Positions 1 to 7,540 of a DNA stretch of 11,992 nucleotides are shown here, piece by piece. The stretch is from Bacteroidales bacterium. GTDB lineage: Bacteria > Bacteroidota > Bacteroidia > Bacteroidales > FEN-979. The notes under the pieces are model-generated. The model made no database searches and was not told where the DNA came from. It saw nothing but the letters and a program-made list of their open reading frames with translations. Numbering within the stretch: position 1 is the first letter of the stretch; each line of letters starts with the position of its first letter. The stretch spans positions 1-11,992 of the forward strand of contig JALNZC010000073.1 in NCBI GenBank assembly GCA_023229525.1, read 5' to 3'. The translations under genes were made by a program, and so were the position numbers.

Positions 1-87
1 CGAGGTGGCGAGGTAGCGAAATAGCGAGGTAGCGAGGTAGCGAAATAGCGAGGTAGCGAGGTAGCGAAATAGCGAGGTAGCGAAATT
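1..87 (+). repeat. Tandem array of an 8-bp unit, truncated by the window edge
   Basis: Eleven consecutive octamers of the form GCGARRTA run from the left edge to base 87, the first lacking its first base and the last ending in T. Two versions occur, GCGAGGTA and GCGAAATA. They follow the order GG, GG, AA three times and then GG, AA, so a 24-bp higher-order period overlies the 8-bp one. The plus strand has a TAG in nearly every unit, so every reading frame is closed within 24 bases and the array cannot be coding on that strand. It probably continues to the left of the window. It lies 94 bases upstream of the lipoprotein gene. A related octamer array is found at 8871-8937 on the other strand. 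Function is unknown. Confidence 0.95.
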
Positions 88-180
88 ATTTTAAATAGGT
101 TAAATAATTGATTAATGTTTTTGAATTTTTTCTGTAACCAAAAGTTTTTTTTATTGTCAAATCTTTAAAACGCAAATTTC
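88..180 (+). other. AT-rich leader of the lipoprotein gene
   Basis: This strongly AT-rich stretch with several T runs lies between the octamer array and the ATG at 181. It must hold the promoter if the gene has its own. A TTTG at 120-123 could serve as a Bacteroidota -33 element, but I could not find a TAnnTTTG -7 box at a suitable distance; the nearest candidate, TATTGTCA at 152-159, is a poor match and too far away. No Shine-Dalgarno sequence precedes the ATG, which is common in this phylum. Confidence 0.35.
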
Positions 181-912
181 ATGAAAACAAAATTTTTTCC
201 AGTGATTATGTTTGCCTTTCTTTTCCTGGGCATGACAAGTTTGTTTGCAGGATGTCATTACATCGGAGGTATAAAAGGTGACGGCAAGGTTATTAAGGAA
301 ACACGGTCGGTTCCTTCTTTCAACGGTATTGATATTTCAGGCGCTTTTGATGTTTATCTCAAGCAGGGATCAACCGAAGAGGTTATTCTTGAAGCCGATG
401 ACAATATCCTTCCACTTATCCGCACAGATGTTGTTGGTGGAACGCTCAGAATTGAGATTCATAAACCCATTCATCATGCCACAGTTCTAAAGGCCTATAT
501 CACCGTAAAAGAGCTGAAAAACATAGAAGTAAGTGGCGCAGTAGATCTGGAAACGACGAGCCGGATCACCGTCCCTGAACTCAGCGTTGATGCCAGTGGC
601 GCATCTGACTCAAAAATGGATATTGCCGTCCAGAAATTAAAGCTGGATTGCAGCGGAGCCAGTAAATTTAAATTCTCCGGAACGGCGGTCGATGTCGGAA
701 TGGATCTTTCAGGGGCCTCCGATATTTTTGCTTATGATCTTTTTGCAGAAAATTACGACTTGCAGATCAGTGGTGCCGGCAATGCCCAAGTCAACGTTTC
801 CAAAAAAATCAGAGCCGAAATTTCAGGAGCCGGAAGTGTCCGGTATAAGGGCTCACCATCCGAAGTAGATCAGAGCGTCTCAGGAGCCGGCTCGATTAGA
901 AAATCAGAATAA
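181..912 (+). CDS. DUF2807 (head GIN domain) lipoprotein with a repeated SGA ladder
   Basis: A 243-residue exported protein. Residues 1-24 form a signal peptide: two early lysines, a hydrophobic stretch, then LFAG before Cys25. This fits a lipoprotein lipobox with Phe at -3, so the mature protein is probably anchored to a membrane by Cys25. The segment FNGIDISGAFDVYL (47-60) is typical of the DUF2807 'putative auto-transporter adhesin, head GIN' family. The tripeptide SGA occurs eight times, at 53, 118, 139, 158, 177, 197, 215 and 234. From 118 onward the spacing is 18-21 residues, which suggests a small right-handed beta-solenoid with one SGA turn per rung. The name adhesin comes from the family label; no biochemical role is established and nothing here shows one. 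It is the only plus-strand gene, convergent with ligA, and appears monocistronic because a terminator follows directly. Confidence 0.9.
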   Translation: MKTKFFPVIMFAFLFLGMTSLFAGCHYIGGIKGDGKVIKETRSVPSFNGIDISGAFDVYLKQGSTEEVILEADDNILPLIRTDVVGGTLRIEIHKPIHHATVLKAYITVKELKNIEVSGAVDLETTSRITVPELSVDASGASDSKMDIAVQKLKLDCSGASKFKFSGTAVDVGMDLSGASDIFAYDLFAENYDLQISGAGNAQVNVSKKIRAEISGAGSVRYKGSPSEVDQSVSGAGSIRKSE

Positions 913-931
913 ACGGAAGTACTGTTGGAGA

Positions 932-968
932 ACCGGTTGTCCTATTCATTGGGGTAGCCGGTCTTTTT
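932..968 (+). terminator. Intrinsic terminator of the DUF2807 gene
   Basis: The left arm at 932-942 (ACCGGTTGTCC) pairs with the right arm at 952-962 (GGGTAGCCGGT) in an uninterrupted 11-bp stem that includes three G-U pairs, around a 9-base loop. A C and then five Ts (964-968) follow. It starts 20 bases after the lipoprotein stop codon. The opposite strand has no T tract beyond the stem, so it should act on the plus-strand transcript only. The rest of the convergent gap, 969-1163, shows no gene, and I found no matching terminator for ligA. Confidence 0.8.
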
Positions 969-1163
969 ACATTATACCTTCATTTGGTTTTCACCTTAAA
1001 TTGTCGAAAGGCTGGTTCCCGTATCACGAATATTAAATATATTAGCAGACTTGATGATCATACCGACCATGATAAAAGGGAAATTCAATACTGTTGTTTT
1101 GCCTTCCTACAATGCCGATTCAACTTTAGAGAAAATATATAAGGGTATTCTCCACGACTTTGT

Positions 1164-3218
1164 TTATTCCATATTCAGCATTCGGAGAAAATCATCTTCA
1201 GAAATAATTGGAATCTTTAATTTCGCGGCCTTTTTTCGTTTTTCAGGTCCCATGTCGGAACCAGCAAGAACGTAACTGGTTTTAGCTGAAATACTGCCGA
1301 CATTTTTACCTCCATTTTCTTCAATGATCTTTTTTAGACCATCCCTGGAATATTTTTCAAAAACACCGGTGATAACAAATGTAAGTCCATTGAGTTTATA
1401 ACTCTTCCTTGGGTTCAGCGCCGGATTCATTTCAAAATTGATCCCAGCCAGCTTTAAGCGGTCAATGAGTGCGGTAGCTTTTGGGTCAGAGAAAAAATTA
1501 AGGATACTACCGGCTATTTTATCTCCAATTTCCCCGACATCCGTCAGACTCGTGAGGTCAGCATTACGAAGGTTATCCATGGATAAAAAATGCAAGGCCA
1601 GTTTCCGGGCCACGGTTTCCCCAACGAATCGTATTCCTACAGCATAGAGCACACGGTCAAAGGGAACCTGTTTCGACATCTCAATCCCTGTCAGTATATT
1701 GTTTACTGTTTTCTCACGAAAGCTGACAGTCCTGGTCTTCTTTTCATCCGTGGCAGGGTAAATTTTTTCGAGCCCGATCAATTGGTCGAAAGTCAGATCA
1801 TAGAGATCAGCAGCATTATGAATAAGACCTTTGTCATACAACAACTCAACCTTTCCTTCCCCGAGACTGTCGATGTTCATGGCTCTTCGGGAGATGAAAT
1901 GTTCGAGTTTCCCCTTGATCTGAGGTGGACAACCTGCTTCGTTGGGGCAATACCATGCAGATTCACCTTCGTTCCTCTTCAATGTTGATCCGCATTCTGG
2001 ACAAGTCTTGGCAAAAACGAGTGGTTTTGAATCGGGTTTTCGCAGATCTTTCTCCACACCTGCGATTTTTGGAATGATTTCTCCTCCCTTTTCAACAAAG
2101 ACCACATCACCGATGCGTACGTCGAGAGCAGCAACAACATCGGCGTTGTGAAGGGTGGCGCGTTTAACAATGGTTCCGGCCAGCAAAACGGGTTGAAGGT
2201 TGGCGACCGGAGTCACTGCACCGGTACGTCCAACCTGAAAATCAACCGACAATAGTCGCGAAGTTGCCTGTTCAGCTTTGAATTTATAAGCAATGGCCCA
2301 TCGCGGGGATTTGGCAGTAAATCCAAGCATTTCCTGCTGACTGATTGAATTTACTTTAATGACAACGCCATCAATATCAAATGGCAGGTCATTCCGTAAT
2401 TTTTCAGCCGTTTTCAAATAATCGAAAATATCTTCAATGGTATTGCAGCGGATGGTATGTTCTGAGATTTTAAATCCCCATGATCTGGCTTTCATCATGC
2501 CTTCATAATGGGAATTGAAGGATGTATTTTCGCCCAGGATATAATAGAAAAAGCAATCGAGATGTCTTTTGGCCACTTCAGCTGAATCCTGCATTTTTAT
2601 GCTTCCGGAAGCTGCGTTACGGGGATTGGCAAATGGTTCTTCGCCATCTTCCTGCCGCTGAAGATTGATTTTTTCAAAACTTGAATGGGGTAAAATAATC
2701 TCTCCGCGGATCTCAAATTCATCTGGGTAATCAGAACCCTGGAGTTTAAGCGGGATACTTTTAATCGTTTTTATGTTTGCAGTGACGTCATCGCCCTGAA
2801 TGCCATCTCCACGGGTCACGGCATAGGCCATTCTTCCGTCCCGGTAAGTTATTCCAATGGCAACTCCGTCAAATTTCAATTCACAAACATAACCGACCTG
2901 TTCACCGACGATCCGGTGAACCCGCGTCTCAAAATCACGTATTTCATTCTCAGAGTAGGTATTCCCAAGGGAAAGCATCGGATATCTGTGGATTACCTGA
3001 CGGAATTCTTTGGTGATTTCACCCCCAACCTGCTGTGAAGGAGAGTCCTTCTCAATTAACTCCGGAAATTGTTGCTCCAGTCGGATGAGTTCCTGAAGTA
3101 GTATATCAAAATCGTAATCGCTTACAACGGGACGTGAGAGGACGTAATAACTGTAATTATGCTTCCGGATTTCTTCCGAAAGAGCGGTTATTCTTTGCTT
3201 TGCTTCTTCTACATTCAT
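1164..3218 (-). CDS. ligA: NAD-dependent DNA ligase LigA
   Basis: Essential replication and repair ligase that seals nicks by adenylating an active-site lysine with NAD+. I place the start at the ATG at 3218, giving 684 residues. A longer reading from 3239 would begin with GTG and add seven residues that overlap the upstream gene by 25 bases. The ATG start instead overlaps the upstream TGA as ATGA, and it places the catalytic lysine of the KFDG motif at residue 115, the position it has in E. coli LigA. The domain order is complete: N-terminal Ia domain (HNYSYYV), adenylation domain with KFDG, DGVVIKV (283-289) and SPRWAIAYKF (304-313), OB fold, a four-cysteine zinc finger (Cys406, 409, 424, 430), helix-hairpin-helix region, and a C-terminal BRCT domain from about 608. 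A short insertion (YPATDEKKTRTVSF) lies before the helix-hairpin-helix region. I recall similar insertions in Bacteroidota ligases, so I do not read it as damage. It is the last gene of the minus-strand run. Confidence 0.97.
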   Translation of the reverse strand: MNVEEAKQRITALSEEIRKHNYSYYVLSRPVVSDYDFDILLQELIRLEQQFPELIEKDSPSQQVGGEITKEFRQVIHRYPMLSLGNTYSENEIRDFETRVHRIVGEQVGYVCELKFDGVAIGITYRDGRMAYAVTRGDGIQGDDVTANIKTIKSIPLKLQGSDYPDEFEIRGEIILPHSSFEKINLQRQEDGEEPFANPRNAASGSIKMQDSAEVAKRHLDCFFYYILGENTSFNSHYEGMMKARSWGFKISEHTIRCNTIEDIFDYLKTAEKLRNDLPFDIDGVVIKVNSISQQEMLGFTAKSPRWAIAYKFKAEQATSRLLSVDFQVGRTGAVTPVANLQPVLLAGTIVKRATLHNADVVAALDVRIGDVVFVEKGGEIIPKIAGVEKDLRKPDSKPLVFAKTCPECGSTLKRNEGESAWYCPNEAGCPPQIKGKLEHFISRRAMNIDSLGEGKVELLYDKGLIHNAADLYDLTFDQLIGLEKIYPATDEKKTRTVSFREKTVNNILTGIEMSKQVPFDRVLYAVGIRFVGETVARKLALHFLSMDNLRNADLTSLTDVGEIGDKIAGSILNFFSDPKATALIDRLKLAGINFEMNPALNPRKSYKLNGLTFVITGVFEKYSRDGLKKIIEENGGKNVGSISAKTSYVLAGSDMGPEKRKKAAKLKIPIISEDDFLRMLNME

Positions 3219-3937
3219 TGGGAATTCACTTTTTTCCACATCCCAAATCTGATTTTAAGAACAGTTCCGGTATAATGGAAAAGCTCATTTTTCAGATTGG
3301 TTTTTGACAAACCACCCTTCCTGTCCTTGTACACGACAGGCACTTCAAGGATAAGTCTTTTCTGTTTCTGCATCACGTAGAGAAACCGGATAAAATAGTC
3401 GCCATAACCGTAAAAAATAGAATTTGCATCAATACCATCCAGGATTTTTTTGTTGAATGCAAAGAAACCGCTCAGGTTATCAGTCGTTCTGACACCCAAC
3501 AAATAATGTATGAATTTGTTGAACAGTTTACTTCCCATGAATCGAAAACGTGAGGTTTCCATTCCTCCACCAATCACGTACCTGGAACCGACGGCGATGT
3601 CAAAAAAGTCTGTGATCTTCACCAAAAGGGGAATCAAGCCGGAAGGGTGATTAAAATCGGTATCCATAACCACCACTTTTTCCCCTTTTGAATTGCTTAT
3701 GCCATGCCAGATTGCAGTCGCGAGTCCTTTTTCATCTTTTCGCAGAAAAGGTATGACCCTGGAATTACCGGAGAATTCACGGACTATTTCCTGATATGTG
3801 CCATCCGGGCTCATATCATCGACAATGATAATTTCGAATTCATAATTTTCCGGTTCAAGAATTTGTAGAATTTCCCGGATCAGGTGATTGATGGAATCTA
3901 TTTCATTATAGGTCGGAAGTATAACGGATACTTTCAT
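3215..3937 (-). CDS. GT2 glycosyltransferase, DPM1-like polyprenyl-phosphate sugar synthase
   Basis: A 240-residue GT-A fold enzyme. Visible motifs are the N-terminal PTYNE (8-12), VDD (39-41), the metal-binding DTD (92-94) followed by FNHP, GSRY (117-120), SGFFAF (156-161) and RKGGLSK (206-212). These match the dolichol/polyprenol phosphate mannose synthase (DPM1) subfamily, which transfers a sugar from a nucleotide donor to a polyprenyl phosphate on the cytoplasmic face of the membrane. It has no C-terminal membrane segments, so it corresponds to the short soluble type. The usual DADLQHP is DTDFNHP here, and the sugar could be mannose, glucose or another. Its ATG overlaps the aminotransferase TGA (ATGA, 3934-3937) and its own TGA overlaps the ligA ATG, so translation is probably coupled on both sides. 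Its likely partner is the GT-C enzyme two genes upstream. Confidence 0.88.
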   Translation of the reverse strand: MKVSVILPTYNEIDSINHLIREILQILEPENYEFEIIIVDDMSPDGTYQEIVREFSGNSRVIPFLRKDEKGLATAIWHGISNSKGEKVVVMDTDFNHPSGLIPLLVKITDFFDIAVGSRYVIGGGMETSRFRFMGSKLFNKFIHYLLGVRTTDNLSGFFAFNKKILDGIDANSIFYGYGDYFIRFLYVMQKQKRLILEVPVVYKDRKGGLSKTNLKNELFHYTGTVLKIRFGMWKKVNSQ

Positions 3938-5058
3938 GAAGCATTTTTTTGAACGGACTCAAAAACAGCATCAGCAACATAATCAATTTCCTTATCCTGA
4001 AGTCCGATATAGGTAGGTAAGCTGATTCCTTCCTGAGAAATGGTAGTACTGTTGGGGAATTCACCCCTGATAAAGTCTGAATGTTGATAAAATGGCATTT
4101 GATGTATGGGATAGAAAACAGGTCGTGAATCAATTTCCTTTAGCTTTAGGTCTTCCATTAAGGCATTCCGCCCGGTAAGGGTAATATCTTTAATCCTCAA
4201 AGTAAATATCCAGTTGACGTTCCTTTGTTCGTGAACCGATTGCAGGATTATCTCAGGAGAACTGCGGAACCGGTTCATGTATCTATTGTAGATATGATCG
4301 CGTATTTCCAGGAAATCGTTCAGTTGTTCCAGCTGGGCCAATCCAACAGCCGCCTGCATATTGGTCATGCGATAGTTGAAACCGAGGTGATCGTACCAGT
4401 ACTTCCTGCACCTGTTCATTCCATGATCTCTGAGTATCCGCATGCGTTCAGCCAATTCATCGTTATTGGTGATGCACATTCCCCCTTCGCCGGTGGTGAT
4501 TATCTTGTTGCCGAAAAAACTGAAACATCCGATATCACCAAAGGTCCCCGTGTTGTTACCATTATATTTCGCTCCAAGTGCTTCCGCGCAATCTTCAATC
4601 ACGATCAGTTGATGGGCTCGGGCAACCTCCATAATCTCACGGATCCGGCCCGGATTTCCATAGAGATGAACAGGGATAATTGCTTTGGTTCTTGCAGTAA
4701 TTTTTTTTCGAAAATCTGCGGGACTGATATTCCAGTCATCCAGTTCAACATCTGTCAGAACAGGAATGGCATTGCAATAACGGACGCTGTTGGCAGTAGC
4801 GATAAACGTCAGATCCGGGACAATAACCTCATCTTCTTTTTTTATTCCGGCAGCTGCCAGTGCGAGGTGCAGAGCAATAGTACCATTGTGGGTTGCGATC
4901 GCATGTTTTACACCGTGATATTCTGCAAATGCCTTCTCAAAGCATTCAATATACTTTCCGATGGAACTTATCCAGCCACTTTCAAGCGTATCCAGCACGT
5001 ACTTTTTTTCGTTTCCAAGAAATGATGGTTGAGCAATATTGATCATTTTACCCTTCAT
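3934..5058 (-). CDS. DegT/DnrJ/EryC1 sugar aminotransferase, perosamine-synthase-like
   Basis: A 374-residue PLP-dependent enzyme of the family that aminates nucleotide-linked keto sugars. Residues 26-33 (ESGWISSI) and the THNGTIALHLAL segment (57-68) are family hallmarks. Asp156 in IEDCAEALGA is in position to bind the PLP ring nitrogen. Lys185 in FFGNKIITTGEGGM is the predicted Schiff-base lysine. The FFGNK-ITTGEGGM wording is closest to what I know of GDP-perosamine synthases (Per/RfbE), which form GDP-4-amino-4,6-dideoxymannose, but PseC- or ArnB-type specificities cannot be excluded. No GDP-mannose dehydratase lies in the window, so the keto-sugar would have to come from elsewhere. It follows the membrane glycosyltransferase with a 2-base gap. 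The start at 5058 is favoured over Met5 (5046) because a GGAG precedes it. Confidence 0.92.
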   Translation of the reverse strand: MKGKMINIAQPSFLGNEKKYVLDTLESGWISSIGKYIECFEKAFAEYHGVKHAIATHNGTIALHLALAAAGIKKEDEVIVPDLTFIATANSVRYCNAIPVLTDVELDDWNISPADFRKKITARTKAIIPVHLYGNPGRIREIMEVARAHQLIVIEDCAEALGAKYNGNNTGTFGDIGCFSFFGNKIITTGEGGMCITNNDELAERMRILRDHGMNRCRKYWYDHLGFNYRMTNMQAAVGLAQLEQLNDFLEIRDHIYNRYMNRFRSSPEIILQSVHEQRNVNWIFTLRIKDITLTGRNALMEDLKLKEIDSRPVFYPIHQMPFYQHSDFIRGEFPNSTTISQEGISLPTYIGLQDKEIDYVADAVFESVQKNAS

Positions 5059-5060
5059 GT

Positions 5061-6599
5061 TTACTCCATTTTATGCGGGATTATGGCAGCATTCCTGTAT
5101 ATGAATATCCGTCGATTTTTATTTACCGGATTAAGCCAATGAATGAATTGATCCATATTTCCGGTGTTAATCGTGGTTTCATAAACAAGATACGGGAAGA
5201 ATTTCCTTGCTTTTTCAACCATGGGACGGACATTTTGTTCACTGGTAAATAAAATAAAGCTGGGGGGAATGGATTCCGGTCTGGTCGCGAGGTACAAAAT
5301 TGAATCGATACCGGGGTCATGACTGCGATCACTGTAACAACCCGGCCACTGATTCATATAAAACCTGGGCATAAGTTCTGGTTCGTTGTGTTCGTCAATC
5401 ACCGTAAATGCCTTAATATTAGGATATTTCGAAAGATATGTCATCGATTCAACACGTGCTTTTTTTGAATAGGTAACCGAGAATGCCAACAATAAAACAG
5501 TGTTTATAACCCAGAAAAAAGACCAACAGATCAACATAAACTTTCTATTTCTGGCCCAATACACTGATTTTTCTGCGAATTCGTGCCAACCGATGGATCC
5601 GAATATAATTAAAAAAGGAATCATCGGAAGAATGAACCGTTCCTGTTTATTGGGGAAATAAGAATGGAAGATGAAAAAGAGTAATACAGGCAGGAAAACG
5701 ATCAGATACTTTTTCCATGTCCGGATGAACCCGAATAGCAGAAAGAGGCTAACCGGTGGGATAAGCAGCCCGGAGATAGTCAGAAAATAGTTGTACCATG
5801 GGAGTGAGATATAGTCGTTGCGTTCAGTGAAACAACCTTTCGTATATGCAAGCAATTCTGCAAAAGGGTGCCCCCAGATGACAAAATCAATTCCCCCTTG
5901 AATTATTGTGACACACAGAACGCTTCCCAGTGTGAGAGCGATCAATTCTTTCCACTTTTTTTGAAAAAGGATGATTAATCCGATGCCGAAAGGGAAAAAA
6001 ACAGTTTGTGGACGGATATTAAAAGCAAGACCGAAAAACAATCCCGCCAGGAACCAGGAAAGAAACAGAATTTCTTTGGCTTTTTTACGGATAATCATCC
6101 AATATCCGAGTATTAAAAAGGGGATACAGACCATTTCCACAAGGTTCCGGACACTCATCCACGGCAGGAACCAGAAAACTGCCAGGAGAATGCCTGCCAA
6201 ACGTGCTGATTTTTTCCCTCCAACCGTCTCAGCGATCCGGTAACCGAAATAGACGGTGATCAGCGAAAACGCTGCGTGGATCAGACGTACCACGTACATT
6301 TTTCCCTGCGGATCTGAAATCCCCAGCCAGTTCAGGACTGTAAACAATAGAAAATGTAACCCGGGATAAAAAAAATTATGACCTGTTGGTCCGGCATTAA
6401 GCTTGCTACCTGGAAGCCAGTCATTATAATCATATCCGGCAGCCCATGATCCCGAAGATTCGATGACGATAAAATGATCGTCAAACATGCCCCATCCTTT
6501 GGCAAATATGACAGCAAGGAGCCTGAAAAACACAGCCAGTACCATGACAACCGTCAGTGGTTGTTCTTCCCAATATTTTCGTATTCCTTTAACCATCAT
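5061..6599 (-). CDS. GT-C membrane glycosyltransferase, GT22 (Alg9/PIG-B)-like
   Basis: A 512-residue integral membrane protein with about ten hydrophobic segments between residues 14 and 375, then a hydrophilic C-terminal part (about 378-512), probably periplasmic. Asp40-Asp41 in GMFDDHF, in the first external loop, fit the acidic motif of GT-C enzymes. The loop at 74-82 (HNFFYPGLH), IRPQ (195-198) and NKQERFILP (317-325) resemble the GT22 mannosyltransferase family (Pfam Glyco_transf_22), whose hallmark is HKEERF. That family uses polyprenyl-phosphate mannose and acts on the outer side of the membrane. The change from HKE to NKQ is an unusual point and leaves the substrate open. Two adjacent ATG codons (6599, 6596) could start it. 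A 48-base gap separates it from the stress-protein gene, and the aminotransferase follows after 2 bases. The neighbouring DPM1-like gene would supply its donor. Confidence 0.85.
   Translation of the reverse strand: MMVKGIRKYWEEQPLTVVMVLAVFFRLLAVIFAKGWGMFDDHFIVIESSGSWAAGYDYNDWLPGSKLNAGPTGHNFFYPGLHFLLFTVLNWLGISDPQGKMYVVRLIHAAFSLITVYFGYRIAETVGGKKSARLAGILLAVFWFLPWMSVRNLVEMVCIPFLILGYWMIIRKKAKEILFLSWFLAGLFFGLAFNIRPQTVFFPFGIGLIILFQKKWKELIALTLGSVLCVTIIQGGIDFVIWGHPFAELLAYTKGCFTERNDYISLPWYNYFLTISGLLIPPVSLFLLFGFIRTWKKYLIVFLPVLLFFIFHSYFPNKQERFILPMIPFLIIFGSIGWHEFAEKSVYWARNRKFMLICWSFFWVINTVLLLAFSVTYSKKARVESMTYLSKYPNIKAFTVIDEHNEPELMPRFYMNQWPGCYSDRSHDPGIDSILYLATRPESIPPSFILFTSEQNVRPMVEKARKFFPYLVYETTINTGNMDQFIHWLNPVNKNRRIFIYRNAAIIPHKME
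5064..5067 (-). promoter_or_regulatory. Shine-Dalgarno site of the aminotransferase
   Basis: GGAG on the minus strand ends five bases before the TGA-proximal gap and seven bases before... in sequence terms it reads GGAGTAAACATG, so the GGAG lies five bases (TAAAC) from the ATG at 5058. It sits inside the last codon and the stop region of the upstream glycosyltransferase gene. It supports the ATG at 5058 over the internal ATG at 5046 and suggests reinitiation by ribosomes finishing the upstream gene. Recognisable sites of this kind are uncommon in Bacteroidota. Confidence 0.55.
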
Positions 6600-6647
6600 G
6601 CCAACCCAGATTTATTCTTTTTTATAAATGTCCTCTTACCGGTTGAA

Positions 6648-7529
6648 TCAGGTAAGCATGGCCCATTCGTAGTAATAATATCCATAATCAACGGGATTGA
6701 TACACATGACCGGGATTTGTGCATCGTTGAACATCAGGCGCTCACTCCAAGCCGAAAGACTGAATCCTGGAATATCGACATTGGGTCTGGTGATCATCAA
6801 TATCAGATCCGAATGATTAAATACACTGTGAGAGATTACCTGTTCGGCGAAATGTCCGGGTGTTTCAGCAAAAGTGATTGAATAGGGGATCTTCTCCTCA
6901 TCAAAAATGTCGGTGATCTGTTTGGTCATGATCTGTATCCGGTTATTCAGGCTGGAATCCTTTTCGCGTGACAGGAAAAGGTGAATTTCAGATTGAAACA
7001 GTTTTGCCATTAATTTTGCCCATTGAACTGCTTGGCGGGGTTCAAGATCATTGCTGACCGGGAATACGATTTTCTGATACCCATCTCTGAATGACCTTTT
7101 TTGAACGACCACAACCGGTACAGGAGATTCCCCGACGACTTTTAGTGCATAACTCCCAAAAACATGCTGGAGCCCTTTTTTACCATGCGTGCCCAGGATC
7201 ATCAGGTTTGCTTTTTTCAATTCGATAACTTCAGTGATGGTGCTAAAAATACTCCCTTCCACAGCCATCGTTTCAACCACTATCCCGTATTTTTTTTCAT
7301 AGTATTTTTTATACTCTTTTAATCGCCAATCCACATAATCGACTCCGACATTCTTCTTCTTTAGCGCAGCTTTAGTTTCATTGTTGATGACATGCAGTAT
7401 GCAGACCTTGTAGCCGAGGAACCGGGCGAGTTTAACCCCATGGGAAATTGCGTTACCACATACTTCTGAGAAATCCGTGGGGATTAAAATAATATTGTTA
7501 TACTTTTTTTTCTGATTTGTCTGTGACAT
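6648..7529 (-). CDS. Tandem two-domain universal stress protein (UspA family)
   Basis: A 293-residue cytoplasmic protein with two Usp folds. The first domain (about 12-146) begins IILIPTDFSE with Asp19 at the nucleotide site and carries GTHG (113-116), eight residues, then GS (125-126). This is a version of the ATP-binding G-x2-G-x9-G-S/T motif shortened by one residue, which I recall as usual in this phylum. The second domain (about 152-283) begins YQKIVFPVSN, lacks the glycine motif and is probably non-binding, so the protein may work as a pseudo-dimer. The C-terminus is unusually rich in tyrosine (YGYYYYEW). Such proteins are linked to stress survival, but a precise role cannot be read from sequence. 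It follows the HD-domain gene with an 11-base gap, so the two are probably cotranscribed. Confidence 0.9.
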   Translation of the reverse strand: MSQTNQKKKYNNIILIPTDFSEVCGNAISHGVKLARFLGYKVCILHVINNETKAALKKKNVGVDYVDWRLKEYKKYYEKKYGIVVETMAVEGSIFSTITEVIELKKANLMILGTHGKKGLQHVFGSYALKVVGESPVPVVVVQKRSFRDGYQKIVFPVSNDLEPRQAVQWAKLMAKLFQSEIHLFLSREKDSSLNNRIQIMTKQITDIFDEEKIPYSITFAETPGHFAEQVISHSVFNHSDLILMITRPNVDIPGFSLSAWSERLMFNDAQIPVMCINPVDYGYYYYEWAMLT

Positions 7530-7540
7530 AGGAAATGGAT

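Noticed and set aside
1..87. CRISPR array
   Set aside because: The units are contiguous octamers with no spacers, and no cas gene is present in the window.
1057..1073. Inverted repeat ATCAT/ATGAT in the convergent gap
   Set aside because: Only five base pairs, AT-rich, and without a T tract in the direction needed to terminate ligA.
1051..1275. A 74-codon plus-strand open frame at the end of ligA
   Set aside because: More than half of it is antisense to the conserved BRCT domain of ligA, and the rest shows no family signature.
3237..3239. GTG as the start of ligA
   Set aside because: The ATG at 3218 overlaps the upstream stop as ATGA and gives the expected LigA N-terminus and lysine position.
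4225..5025. A 266-codon plus-strand open frame
   Set aside because: It lies wholly antisense to the aminotransferase, whose motifs are intact. The translation shows no recognisable domain.
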